This document shows positions 48,179-57,671 of a stretch of DNA of 64,000 bases, piece after piece (positions within the stretch are counted from its first letter, which is position 1; each line of letters starts with the position of its first letter). This DNA comes from Thermoplasmata archaeon (GTDB lineage: Archaea; Thermoplasmatota; Thermoplasmata; RBG-16-68-12; SOIM01), in the NCBI GenBank assembly GCA_023140195.1, contig JAGLME010000004.1, positions 72,578 to 136,577 of the forward strand, written 5' to 3'. The position numbers and the translations under genes were made by a program. Under the pieces are notes generated by a model. It worked only from the letters and a program-made list of their open reading frames with translations, was not told the origin of the DNA and searched no databases.

Positions 48179-48790
48179 ATGGAAGGTGAGGAGTGGGATA
48201 TAGGAGGTAGGTGGGAAGCTTTGGAAGAGCACTACATTACGGTTCTTCATTGTCCGGGTTGCAGCGAACAGCTCGAAGATCTCGATGTCGTGTGCCCATG
48301 GTGCGGCGCCAAGGTCAGAGAGGCCGCCAAGTTTTCCAAGGAGAAGGACCCCAATATACGTGAGTACAGGCTGATAGTCGAGGGCGCGATGGCATATGCC
48401 ATGACCATCATTGCCAACGGCAAGAGGAATGGTGCCGTGTTCCCCGCCGCGGAGGTCCTACTGGCGAGGGCAAAGGTCGCGCTTTCGGAGAATGAGTACC
48501 CGGTGGCGCTGGAGATGGCTTCCCGTGGCGGTCAAGAAGCCGAGGTCATCGCGAGGCAGTTCGATGCTTTGCTCCTTCGACTGGGGAGAGCCGAGAGGAA
48601 GATCAACCTTGCGAGCGAAGCTGGGGGAAATGTGGAAGATGCACTGGGACTCTTGGAGAAGGCCAGGGTCGAGATGGAGAAGGGTGAATACAGAAATGCG
48701 ATCAAGTTCTCCATACGCAGTTCGGCCAATGCGGACAAATCCCGTATGATGCATGACGCCTGGAAGGTGGAGGTCGGGGACTACCTCTGA
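48179..48790 (+). CDS. Zinc-ribbon protein with alpha-helical repeat domain (related to the upstream gene)
   Basis: CPGC...CPWCG ribbon; EAGGNVEDALGLLEKARVEMEKGEYRNAIKFSIRSS similar to the upstream protein. Confidence 0.82.
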   Translation: MEGEEWDIGGRWEALEEHYITVLHCPGCSEQLEDLDVVCPWCGAKVREAAKFSKEKDPNIREYRLIVEGAMAYAMTIIANGKRNGAVFPAAEVLLARAKVALSENEYPVALEMASRGGQEAEVIARQFDALLLRLGRAERKINLASEAGGNVEDALGLLEKARVEMEKGEYRNAIKFSIRSSANADKSRMMHDAWKVEVGDYL

Positions 48791-48844
48791 AGCCGATTGG
48801 GCAAATCTTTTCTATTTCATTCCGTTTCACTAACCGGGTTTCCG

Positions 48845-49306
48845 ATGGCGCATGCGATTGTTCCCTTTCCCGAGGTCTGCACGGGCTGTAGATTGTGCGA
48901 GATGGTCTGTTCTGTGTGGCATGAGGATGTTTTCAATACGACGAAATCCAGGATAAGAATCACAAAGAAGGGCGTCAGGTTGGACGTGCCCATCGTCTGC
49001 ACCCAGGGGAATGCATGTGAGCAGGAATGTGCCGCGGTCTGTCCGGTCGACTGCATCAGAGTGGTCGAGGGAACCGCCATCGAAGTGGTGGAGGATGAGT
49101 GCACCGGCTGCGAGGCGTGCATCGAAGCATGTCCTTTCGACTGCATCTGGATGAAGGAGGATCTTGCGACCAAGTGCGACCTGTGCCACGGCGACCCGAT
49201 GTGCGTCAAGTTCTGCCCGATACAAGCTGTGCAATACCTGGACGGTTCTGAAGGGGGAGTGAGCGAGAAATGGACAGAGGCCAGAAGGCTCTCGGGAGGT
49301 GATTGA
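48845..49306 (+). CDS. Poly-[4Fe-4S] ferredoxin-type electron-transfer protein, AOR-associated
   Basis: CTGCRLCEMVC, CEQECAAVCPVDC, CTGCEACIEACPFDC, CDLCHGDPMCVKFCP. Confidence 0.92.
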   Translation: MAHAIVPFPEVCTGCRLCEMVCSVWHEDVFNTTKSRIRITKKGVRLDVPIVCTQGNACEQECAAVCPVDCIRVVEGTAIEVVEDECTGCEACIEACPFDCIWMKEDLATKCDLCHGDPMCVKFCPIQAVQYLDGSEGGVSEKWTEARRLSGGD

Positions 49307-51137
49307 AGTGAAGGGCTACGGTGGAAGCATCCTGCATGTGGACCTCGGCACGGGCACGATTTCCAAAGAGGCTCTGCCAGATGAGATGGTCAAGAAGTAC
49401 CTGGGCGGGGCCGGATTCGCTGTCAGGCTTCTTTACGACAGGTCGCAGCCTAAGCATGACGCCTTCGACCCATCAAACCCGCTCATAGTGACACCGGGGC
49501 TCTTCGACGGGTTCGGGGTGCCAACGGGCGGCAAGGTCGTCTTCTGCACAAAGTCACCGCTCACAGGTCTGATAGGAGATTCGGTCATGGGCGGGAGCAT
49601 AGGGTCGGAGCTCAAACATGCTGGATATGACGCGTTGGTCATCACCGGCAGAGCCAAGGAGCCCTCATATCTGCTCATAGACAATGATGATGTGGAGATC
49701 AAGGATGCATCGGATCTATGGGGGTCGACGGTGCCAGTTACGGCCGAGACGGTCAAGGAGAGGGAGGGCGACGTCAAGGTCGCATCCATTGGACCCGCCG
49801 GAGAGAATCTGGTGAGATACGCATGCGTTGACTGTGATGACAGGCAGGCGGGTAGGGCCGGTGTGGGCGCGGTGATGGGATCCAAGAATCTCAAGGCGAT
49901 AGCCGTTCGGGGCACAAAGGACCTCGTTCCGCATGACCCGAAGGCCTTGCTGGACCTCAGCCTGGAATACATAGACAAGATGACCGAGAGCTCCGCGTAC
50001 GAATCGGACACCAAGTACGGGACAGGGGAGTTCTTGGAGTGGATAAATGCCGACCGAGGCGTCTTCCCGACGCGGAACTGGAGAGAGGGGATGTTCGACG
50101 AAAGAAAGGAGATCGACCCTTACCACTGGGCTCCAATATACATGAAGAAGAACAAGGCTTGCTTCTCGTGTTCTAAGCCCTGCGGCAGATTGTTCACCAT
50201 CGACGAAGGGAAATTCGCGGGACTGGCAATCGATGGAATCGAATACGAGACCTTGTACTCCCTGGGGGGAGTGTGCGGGACGGGTGACATAGAGACGGTC
50301 GCGAAGGGAAACGAGATCTGCGACTACGAAGGCATGGACACGATATCGGCCGGAGATGCGATCGGGTTCGCCATGGACCTGTATGAGAACGGGATACTGA
50401 CAAGAGAAGAAACGGGCGGGATGGACCTGAACTTCGGGAACTCGGATGCTGAGCTTAGGTTGCTGGAGATGATCGCCAAGAGAGAAGGCCTGGGTGACAT
50501 ACTGGCCGACGGAGTCAAGATGGCTGCCGAGAGGATCGGAAAGGGCGCCGACAAGTATGCGGTCCACGTGAAGGGGATGGAGCCTCCGGCCTACGATGTA
50601 AGGGGGATCAAGGGAATGGCCCTGGCCTTCATGACCTCGACACGGGGTGCATGCCATCTGAGGACGTGCGCATATGCGCTCGAGCTCACCGGGAAGTTCT
50701 GGAAGTTCAAGGATGTGGACAGGTTCTCATCCGAGGGAAAGGGCGAAGAGATAACGGACATGGAGGACCTGGTGGTTCTGTACGACGCTTTGGGCGTGTG
50801 CAAGTTCTCCAGGGGATATTTCTTTGCAGAGGGGTTCACGGATGTTCTGAAGGCGGTGACGGGAGCGGAGATCAGCGAAGAAGAGCTGCTCACGACGGGT
50901 GAGAGGATAAACAACCTGAAACAACTTTACAACCTGCGAGAGGGTATGACCAGGCAGGATTACGTTCTGCCAGAGAAGATAACGAGCGTACCCATACCGG
51001 AAGGAGAATCGAAAGGGCACCTGGTGACAGTGGAGGAGATGGACAAAATGCTGGAGGACTATTTTATCGCCAGAGGGTGGGGTCCGAACTCTGTTCCCAC
51101 TAGAGAAAAACTGAATGAACTTGGCATAGATTTCTGA
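49299..51137 (+). CDS. Aldehyde:ferredoxin oxidoreductase family (tungsten/molybdopterin) enzyme
   Basis: GYGGSILHVDLGTG, CDDRQAGRAGVGAVMGSKNLKAIAVRG, CFSCSKPCGR; GTG start overlapping the preceding gene. Confidence 0.94.
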   Translation: MIEVKGYGGSILHVDLGTGTISKEALPDEMVKKYLGGAGFAVRLLYDRSQPKHDAFDPSNPLIVTPGLFDGFGVPTGGKVVFCTKSPLTGLIGDSVMGGSIGSELKHAGYDALVITGRAKEPSYLLIDNDDVEIKDASDLWGSTVPVTAETVKEREGDVKVASIGPAGENLVRYACVDCDDRQAGRAGVGAVMGSKNLKAIAVRGTKDLVPHDPKALLDLSLEYIDKMTESSAYESDTKYGTGEFLEWINADRGVFPTRNWREGMFDERKEIDPYHWAPIYMKKNKACFSCSKPCGRLFTIDEGKFAGLAIDGIEYETLYSLGGVCGTGDIETVAKGNEICDYEGMDTISAGDAIGFAMDLYENGILTREETGGMDLNFGNSDAELRLLEMIAKREGLGDILADGVKMAAERIGKGADKYAVHVKGMEPPAYDVRGIKGMALAFMTSTRGACHLRTCAYALELTGKFWKFKDVDRFSSEGKGEEITDMEDLVVLYDALGVCKFSRGYFFAEGFTDVLKAVTGAEISEEELLTTGERINNLKQLYNLREGMTRQDYVLPEKITSVPIPEGESKGHLVTVEEMDKMLEDYFIARGWGPNSVPTREKLNELGIDF

Positions 51138-51485
51138 TCAGGAGTCCTCCAAGGACTCCAGCAAGATTCTGGAAGAATCAACGACCAAAGAGGGATCGGT
51201 CTCTGGAGGTACAACGACAACAAGTATCCTCTTCCTTCCCGCGTTCATAATGACCGTCCTCACATCGGATGAGTCCAATACTATCCTCTGCGGAGCGCTC
51301 TTCTTGAGTTCTATGGCAGCGGTTACCCCAGCACCCATGATCGTTGCGCTCATTATTGCAAAAGTCTCTCTGGAGACGTCCTCTGGTATATCACTGTCCA
51401 CCACAGCTCCATCTTTGCTGATGATCGCTGATGCCATCGCATTGCAGTCGTTCTTCAAAGTCGCCAGTAATCCCTTGTATGACAT
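51138..51485 (-). CDS. Roadblock/LC7 domain protein
   Basis: AIISKDGAVVDSDIPEDVSRETFAIMSATIMGAGVTAAIELKKSAPQRIVLDSSD. Confidence 0.82.
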   Translation of the reverse strand: MSYKGLLATLKNDCNAMASAIISKDGAVVDSDIPEDVSRETFAIMSATIMGAGVTAAIELKKSAPQRIVLDSSDVRTVIMNAGRKRILVVVVPPETDPSLVVDSSRILLESLEDS

Positions 51486-51487
51486 TG

Positions 51488-51901
51488 TTATCCCTCTTTC
51501 TCGATCTTGAACACGCAATTCTCAGCGCCGAGAGTCTCGCACTCCGTCTCGACGATCTTGACCTGTTGCTGCATGAATATCTCCAGCACCTTGCTGAGAA
51601 TTCCCCTCAGCCTGTGGCATGTTTCCAGTCCGGTGCCATCATCCTCGGAGACCTCGATGCAGCCCTTGACGATGATTCGGTCGTTCTCGAATGAAATGCT
51701 GTCCACCCAGCCCCTGCCCACAAGCACGTTCGAAATGACGTGGATGAACTCGTCGGGGGTCTTCTCCGCTATCTTGGCCATCTCCTCACCCAGAAAAAGA
51801 CCCTCGCGGTAGAAAAGCCCGTGAGAAGCGTAGGACATGACGCCTTCGTACAGGTTCCTGATCTTCGATATTTCATCCTGAGATACCTTTACGAATCTCA
51901 T
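51488..51901 (-). CDS. V4R (4-vinyl reductase) domain protein
   Basis: C-terminal VKIVETECETLGAENCVFKIE typical of V4R. Confidence 0.78.
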   Translation of the reverse strand: MRFVKVSQDEISKIRNLYEGVMSYASHGLFYREGLFLGEEMAKIAEKTPDEFIHVISNVLVGRGWVDSISFENDRIIVKGCIEVSEDDGTGLETCHRLRGILSKVLEIFMQQQVKIVETECETLGAENCVFKIEKEG

Positions 51902-51946
51902 TCCTTCGTGCCAGTCGGGTCAGTATTTATAATCCTTTTGAGCCGA

Positions 51947-52468
51947 TTATCTCTCGCGACACTCAGGGCACAAAAGCTGACCGTCCAGCTCCGCCAACGA
52001 TGTGGAAAAAACACGGCAGCTCTCGCAGTAGCCGCTTTCTATCTCCATCCCAGCGTCGGTCATCCCGATCTTCTGGTACTCCCGGGTGACCTCAATGAGA
52101 CCTGGCCACAGCTTGAGGATGTCATTCTCGGTCACCAGTCCGTGCAGTTGCGAGTCCTCGGTCACGACGAGCCTCCGGACGCCTTCCTCGGACATCTTCC
52201 GAGCGGCCTCCTCCACCTTCACATGCGGATGTACGGATATGACCGGGGCGGTCATTATGTCTGAGACCTTCAGCTTGGAAGGTAGCATATCCTGGGCGAC
52301 CACCTTTTGCACAACGTCGTAGTCGGTCATTATCCCGATGGCCTTGTTCCCGTCAACAACGACCAAAGCGCTGACGTCCTCTTTTTTCATCAAAGCCGCG
52401 GCTTCCGAGACGGTCTGGCCTCGCGTAATGGTCGCCGGATCCCGGGTCATGACCTCCATAACTGGCAC
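51947..52468 (-). CDS. CBS-domain pair protein with C-terminal zinc ribbon
   Basis: EVMTRDPATITRGQTVSEAAALMKKEDVSALVVVD... two CBS motifs; CESC-x14-CPEC. Confidence 0.9.
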   Translation of the reverse strand: MPVMEVMTRDPATITRGQTVSEAAALMKKEDVSALVVVDGNKAIGIMTDYDVVQKVVAQDMLPSKLKVSDIMTAPVISVHPHVKVEEAARKMSEEGVRRLVVTEDSQLHGLVTENDILKLWPGLIEVTREYQKIGMTDAGMEIESGYCESCRVFSTSLAELDGQLLCPECRER

Positions 52469-52630
52469 CTTTCTGTACACTGAGTTCACCGTTCGTATAG
52501 TAAACAGCTTTTGAAGATAAATCTTTTCTCCCTGACATGTCAGTGGCTGACTCAATATGAAAATCACATTTGATAATCCCAAGGGAACGGATTTTACTGC
52601 GGACAGGGATAAATGTAGTAAGTAGTCCAT

Positions 52631-52897
52631 ATGAACGACCTGGCCACATTCATAGTCATCAACATGGATCAGAACGCGAAGATCCCCGAAGATCTAGTGG
52701 AGGTCCTGAAGAAGCACGGATGGATGATGGTCAGGGAGGACTCGATATTCGTACTTCCCTGGGAGAGGATTCTGGAGGCGAATGGGAAGGATGTCAGCGA
52801 GCTCATGGCGCGCGTAGAGCATGTGCGCTTGACGCTCAGGAAACTGGGACTGGACTACGACATAAGGACAATGGGATCGGACCAGATACCAACATGA
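52631..52897 (+). CDS. Conserved-looking small protein of unknown function
   Basis: 88-aa ORF with good coding character between divergent promoters; no family recognised. Confidence 0.6.
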   Translation: MNDLATFIVINMDQNAKIPEDLVEVLKKHGWMMVREDSIFVLPWERILEANGKDVSELMARVEHVRLTLRKLGLDYDIRTMGSDQIPT

Positions 52898-52963
52898 TAT
52901 TCTTCTTCAGAACCGACAAATGGAATCGTAGGGTTTAAGATATCGGACACATTTATTGGGTCG

Positions 52964-53563
52964 ATGTACTCCATTGAGGAGGGAACCCTAGCAGTTAGGA
53001 TAGCCCGAAAGGTCATCGAGTGCTTTGTGGAAGGGAAGCCGTATCCAGATTTCAACTTTCCAGAGAGTTTCCTGGCCGAGTCTGGGGTCTTCGTCACCAT
53101 CAACACCCATCCAGAGGATCAACTGCGGGGCTGCATCGGTTACCCTTCACCCATATTCTCGCTCAAGAGAGCACTTGTGAAAGCAGCCGAGGGTTCCACC
53201 GAGGACCCGAGGTTTCCCCGCCTGTCTTCCGAAGAGCTGGACAGGGTCACAGTTGAAGTCAGCATCCTGACCTCTCCGGAGCAGATAGAGGTCAGCAAAG
53301 CGACGGAATATCCCAAGAGTATAGATATCGGGAACGATGGACTCATTGTGGAGAAGGGTCCCTACCGCGGCCTTCTCCTGCCCCAAGTCGCCGTGGAGTG
53401 GAAATGGAACGAGGAGGAGTTCCTCTCGCAAACATGCATGAAAGCCGGTCTTCCTCCGGATGCGTGGTTCGACAAGGACACCAAGATCTTCAAGTTCAAT
53501 TCAAGGATATTTGGAGAGATCTCCCCGGGAGGCGAGGTGGAAGAGAAGACCCTTGGTGGCTGA
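52964..53563 (+). CDS. AMMECR1 family protein
   Basis: GVFVTINTHPEDQLRGCIGYPSPIFSLKRALVKAA, DPRFPRLSSEELDRVTVEVSILTSPE, LLPQVAVEWKW. Confidence 0.95.
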   Translation: MYSIEEGTLAVRIARKVIECFVEGKPYPDFNFPESFLAESGVFVTINTHPEDQLRGCIGYPSPIFSLKRALVKAAEGSTEDPRFPRLSSEELDRVTVEVSILTSPEQIEVSKATEYPKSIDIGNDGLIVEKGPYRGLLLPQVAVEWKWNEEEFLSQTCMKAGLPPDAWFDKDTKIFKFNSRIFGEISPGGEVEEKTLGG

Positions 53564-53564
53564 G

Positions 53565-54818
53565 ATGCGGGTTGTTGAGGGAAGAGCATTTTTCCGGGGA
53601 AGGTTTGAGGAGTGTTGCATCGGCATAGAGAACGGGAAGATCACCGAGATCAAGAAGATACTCAAAGGGGATGAACGCCACAGTTTCGGGAGCAATTACA
53701 TCCTCCCTGCGGGGATTGACATTCACGTCCATTTCAGGGAGCCTGGCAGGACGCACAAGGAGGATTTTCGTTCAGGGTCTGCAGGGGCTTTGTGCGGAGG
53801 GGTGACCACCATCTTCGACATGCCCAACAATGACCCCTCGATAGTGGACGTCCGGACCTACCAAGAGAAGCGCAGGATTGTGGGAAGCAAGGCGAACGCG
53901 GACTTCGGCCTTTACGTGGCTCTGAAGGAGAACAGCAGCACTGACGAACTATCCAAACTGGGATGCCCGTTCAAGGTCTACATGACCGGAACGGCTGCGG
54001 GACTGGGATTCGGCGAGTACGATAGGCTGGGTGAGGTGTGCGAAGGTGTGGGAGGGGACCGGCACGTGGGCATCCACTGCGAGGACAAGAGCCTGGTGGG
54101 ATCCGGTGAGAGAGACTTGGAGGATTTTCTGCAAGTGAGGCCCAACGAGGCCGAGATGGCCGCCATCAAGAGGGTCATCAAATCGACGGACAGGAAGATC
54201 CATATCTGCCACGTGAGCGCCAAGGAGAGCATTCCTCTCCTGGAGAACCCGAGGCTTACCTCGGAGGTCACGCCTCATCATCTTCTGCTCAATATGAACT
54301 CTGATCTGGAAGGCTTCGGCAAGACCAATCCGCCTCTCAGAACCAAAAGCGACCAGATGGCGATGTGGGAGGCGTTGGTGTCCGGGAAGATCGATATCAT
54401 TGCATCGGACCACGCGCCGCACACGATAGAGGAGAAGGAGCAGTCGTTTGATGTGGCCCCTTCAGGAGTCCCCGGCGTCGAGACCTCGATCCCGGTGATG
54501 CTGGCATATGTGAAGAGAGGGAACATCACGATTGAAAGGTTGATAAACGCGATGATGGAGAGACCGGCAGAGATCATGGGTCTGAACAAGGGGAGGATCG
54601 AGGTTGGGATGGACGCGGACCTCATAGCAGTGGACATGCACAACGTCACCAAGATAAGGGGAGATGACCTGCACTCCAAATGCGGATGGACACCCTTCGA
54701 GAATTGGGAAGGCATCTTTCCACTGGCCACGTTCCTGAGGGGGAGGCTGGTGGCCAAGGACAGAGAGATGCAGGAGACCGGAAAAGGGAAGCTGGTCCTC
54801 GGAGATGAAAAACCTTAA
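53565..54818 (+). CDS. pyrC: Dihydroorotase
   Basis: PAGIDIHVHFREPGRTHKEDF, TTIFDMPNNDP, ASDHAPHTIEEK. Confidence 0.94.
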   Translation: MRVVEGRAFFRGRFEECCIGIENGKITEIKKILKGDERHSFGSNYILPAGIDIHVHFREPGRTHKEDFRSGSAGALCGGVTTIFDMPNNDPSIVDVRTYQEKRRIVGSKANADFGLYVALKENSSTDELSKLGCPFKVYMTGTAAGLGFGEYDRLGEVCEGVGGDRHVGIHCEDKSLVGSGERDLEDFLQVRPNEAEMAAIKRVIKSTDRKIHICHVSAKESIPLLENPRLTSEVTPHHLLLNMNSDLEGFGKTNPPLRTKSDQMAMWEALVSGKIDIIASDHAPHTIEEKEQSFDVAPSGVPGVETSIPVMLAYVKRGNITIERLINAMMERPAEIMGLNKGRIEVGMDADLIAVDMHNVTKIRGDDLHSKCGWTPFENWEGIFPLATFLRGRLVAKDREMQETGKGKLVLGDEKP

Positions 54819-54838
54819 CTATTTTTGTCATATGCGTA

Positions 54839-55465
54839 GTGAACTCAATGGCTTCATTTCTATTACCGATTGCGAACTGGTTCAAGGACGTTATCCAGGC
54901 GGTCGGCTATCCCGGTATCTTCCTGGCGATGCTGGTCGAGGGCATAGTAACACCCATTCCCAGCGAGATAATCATGCCGTTCGCCGGTTACCTGGCAGCC
55001 CAGGGCCAGTTCAACATAGTTCTCGTCATCCTGGTGGGTTCTCTTGGAGCGGTCATTGGTTCCACTGGAGCGTATTACATTGGCTACAGTCTGGGGAGAC
55101 CTTTCATCCGAAAATACGGAAAGTACTTCCGTCTCAAGGAAGAGCACATCGTCAAAGCTGAGGATTGGTTCGAGAAGTACGGGGACGCGGCGATATTCAT
55201 CGGGCATTCCCTGCCCGGAACCAGGTCGTTCATCTCATTCCCTGCTGGAATAGGGAAGATGAAGCTCCGCAACTTCCTGATATTCACGTTCGCCGGAGCG
55301 ATGGTCTGGAACACGGTGCTGGTCCTACTGGGTTATTTCCTTGGCGATGCGGTGTTTGGCCTGGCGGATACCTTCGAGTACTTCGACATAGCCGTACTTC
55401 TGAGCTTGTTGCTGGTGCTGGTAGCCTATTTCCTCTGGAAAAGAAAGAAGAATCAGGAAGAGTAG
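54839..55465 (+). CDS. DedA/SNARE-associated family membrane protein
   Basis: FLAMLVEGIVTPIPSEIIMPFAGYLA, GHSLPGTRSFISFPAGIGKM. Confidence 0.93.
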   Translation: MNSMASFLLPIANWFKDVIQAVGYPGIFLAMLVEGIVTPIPSEIIMPFAGYLAAQGQFNIVLVILVGSLGAVIGSTGAYYIGYSLGRPFIRKYGKYFRLKEEHIVKAEDWFEKYGDAAIFIGHSLPGTRSFISFPAGIGKMKLRNFLIFTFAGAMVWNTVLVLLGYFLGDAVFGLADTFEYFDIAVLLSLLLVLVAYFLWKRKKNQEE

Positions 55466-57222
55466 TAGTATTCGCCTTCTGCCTTCTGGTCCCTGTCCTT
55501 TGAAGATCCGAACTTGTTGATCCTGGGCCGGTTGGTCTCGCTGTCCCTTCTGAAAGTTATCTCCACCATCTTCAGGAACTTGTTCATCCCATCCCTCATT
55601 CCGAATGGGCCTTCACCAATGCCGCTAATCCCCGGCTCTCCGCCGAAGACCATCAGAGAATCCGATACGAGATCCAAGAAGTAGACGTCGTGGTCCACAA
55701 TGAGCCCGCTCAGCCCTTTCTTCTCCATGGTCCTTCTGATAGTCTTGGCCGCCTGCATCCTCTGGTTGGAGTCCAGGTAGGCAGAAGGTTCATCAATGAG
55801 GTACAGGTCCGCCTTCCTTCCGAGACACAGAGCGATGGCCGCCCTCTGCAGTTCGCCTCCGGATAGGCTCTTCAACTCCCTCTCAAGGTGCGGGACGACC
55901 CCCAGCGGCTGAAGTATCTGGCCCTGGAAGAAGTCCTCCTGGAATTCCTCGTAGATCTCTGTAAGGAACAACTCCCGTACCGAACCCGCGAACTTGGTCT
56001 CCAGATATTGAGGCTTGTAGCTGACCGTGACCTCGGTGCTAACCACCCCCGCAGTGGGCTTGAACTCGCCTGCCAGCATCTTGACGAAGGTGGTCTTTCC
56101 CGTGGCGTTGGGACCCACCACCCCAACGACCTCTCCAATGCCGATACTACCCTCACCAGTGCTCAGGGTGAAGCTCTTGAATCTCTTCCTAAGGGGCTCA
56201 AAGTGCAGCAATGGAACCTTCGACCATTCCTTCCTGGGCGGGTGGGACTCGAACTTGATCTCGGTATCCCTGAACCGGACGTTCTCCTCCTTCATGTAGC
56301 CTCCCAGGTAGACGTTGATGGCCGACCTCACCTGGCGAGGATGGGAAAGAACGCCGAATGCCCCCTCTGACCCGTACATAAGATAGACGTTTGTAGCGAG
56401 GAAATCGAAGACGGCCAGATCGTGCTCCACCACCACCGCGGGTTTGTTCTCGGCTAGCTTCTGGATGGATTTTGCGACCTGAAGGCGCTGGTAGATATCC
56501 AGGTACGATGAAGGCTCGTCGAAGAAGTACACGTCTGTCTCTTTCAGCAGTGTGGCAGCAATGGCCAGTCGCTGCATCTCCCCTCCCGAGAGCTTCTTCA
56601 CATCTTTGTTCATGAAGCTGGCAAGCTCCAGTTCATCCTTCACGTCAGAGAGCTTGTTGTTGTGATCTGCCTTCTTGAGGAGGTCGGAGACGGCACCTTT
56701 GTACGCCTTTCCGAGCTGGTCCACGTACTGCGGCTTCATGGCCGCCCCCCATTCCCCTTCAGCGATCTTCTCAAGATAATCATGTAGTTCCGTTCCGGCA
56801 AAATGCTCGAGTACCGGCTCCCAGTCAGGCTCCTCGTCATATTCCCCAAGATTGGGCACCAGCTCACCTGAGAGTATGGAAATGACCGTTGTCTTTCCAA
56901 TCCCGTTGGGTCCCAGCAGACCCACTACCATGCCGCTCTTCGGACAGGGCAGTCTGTAGAGCTGAAAGCCGTTCTCACCGTACTGATGGACCAGCTCCCC
57001 CTCCAATTCCTCGGGAAGGCCTATGATCCTGATGGCGTCAAAGGGGCATTTGTTGACACAGATGCCGCACCCGACGCACAGCTCTTCAGATATGATGACC
57101 TTGCCGTCCTCCCCCATGACGATGGCTTCGCTACCCGTTCTCACAGGGGGACAATATCTGATGCATTCGAGGGAGCATCTCTTGGACTGGCACCTATCCC
57201 TCAAAAGGACCGCGATTCTCAC
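55453..57222 (-). CDS. ABCE1/Rli1 ribosome-recycling ATPase
   Basis: N-terminal Fe-S domain (CQSKRCSLECIRYCPPVRTG, CVGCGICVNKCPFDAI), two ABC domains (GPNGIGKTT, GPNATGKTT; LSGGEMQR, LSGGELQR); GTG start 57222. Confidence 0.96.
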   Translation of the reverse strand: MRIAVLLRDRCQSKRCSLECIRYCPPVRTGSEAIVMGEDGKVIISEELCVGCGICVNKCPFDAIRIIGLPEELEGELVHQYGENGFQLYRLPCPKSGMVVGLLGPNGIGKTTVISILSGELVPNLGEYDEEPDWEPVLEHFAGTELHDYLEKIAEGEWGAAMKPQYVDQLGKAYKGAVSDLLKKADHNNKLSDVKDELELASFMNKDVKKLSGGEMQRLAIAATLLKETDVYFFDEPSSYLDIYQRLQVAKSIQKLAENKPAVVVEHDLAVFDFLATNVYLMYGSEGAFGVLSHPRQVRSAINVYLGGYMKEENVRFRDTEIKFESHPPRKEWSKVPLLHFEPLRKRFKSFTLSTGEGSIGIGEVVGVVGPNATGKTTFVKMLAGEFKPTAGVVSTEVTVSYKPQYLETKFAGSVRELFLTEIYEEFQEDFFQGQILQPLGVVPHLERELKSLSGGELQRAAIALCLGRKADLYLIDEPSAYLDSNQRMQAAKTIRRTMEKKGLSGLIVDHDVYFLDLVSDSLMVFGGEPGISGIGEGPFGMRDGMNKFLKMVEITFRRDSETNRPRINKFGSSKDRDQKAEGEYYYSS

Positions 57223-57301
57223 GAACCCTTTCAATAGACCCAATCTATTTAAACAATCCCAACGCTTTTTTAGAGAGAGTCAGATTACCAAAGTGATTCG
57301 T

Positions 57302-57652
57302 ATGATTCCAGGCGGACGGATGAATCCGAGACAGATGAAAAGAATGATGAAGCAGATGGGGATCGAGACCGAGGAGATAGAGGGTGTGGAAGAGGTCATC
57401 ATCAGAACTGTCTCGAATGAGTATGTTTTCAGGAACCCGGACGTGACCAGGACGACCGTTCAGGGGCAGGAGACCTGGCAGATAGTCGGCACTGCGGACG
57501 TGGGGGAAAGGGACGGGGATGTGAGCATCCCGATAGAGGACATAAAGCTGGTCGCGGAGAAGGCGAACGTCTCGGAGGAAGAAGCGAGAAAGGCCCTGGA
57601 AGAATGCGATGGAGAACCTGCTGAGGCTATTGTTAAGTTAATGAGCGGGTAG
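57302..57652 (+). CDS. nac: Nascent polypeptide-associated complex protein (archaeal NAC alpha)
   Basis: GGRMNPRQMKRMMKQMGIETEEIEGVEEVIIRT and C-terminal UBA. Confidence 0.95.
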   Translation: MIPGGRMNPRQMKRMMKQMGIETEEIEGVEEVIIRTVSNEYVFRNPDVTRTTVQGQETWQIVGTADVGERDGDVSIPIEDIKLVAEKANVSEEEARKALEECDGEPAEAIVKLMSG

Positions 57653-57671
57653 AACCCGGTTTTCTTCAGAA

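Noticed and set aside
57243-57302. Divergent ABCE1/NAC promoter (ctatttaaac) as a special bidirectional element
   Set aside because: A symmetric AT-rich TATA-like sequence between divergent housekeeping genes is ordinary; no additional motif seen.
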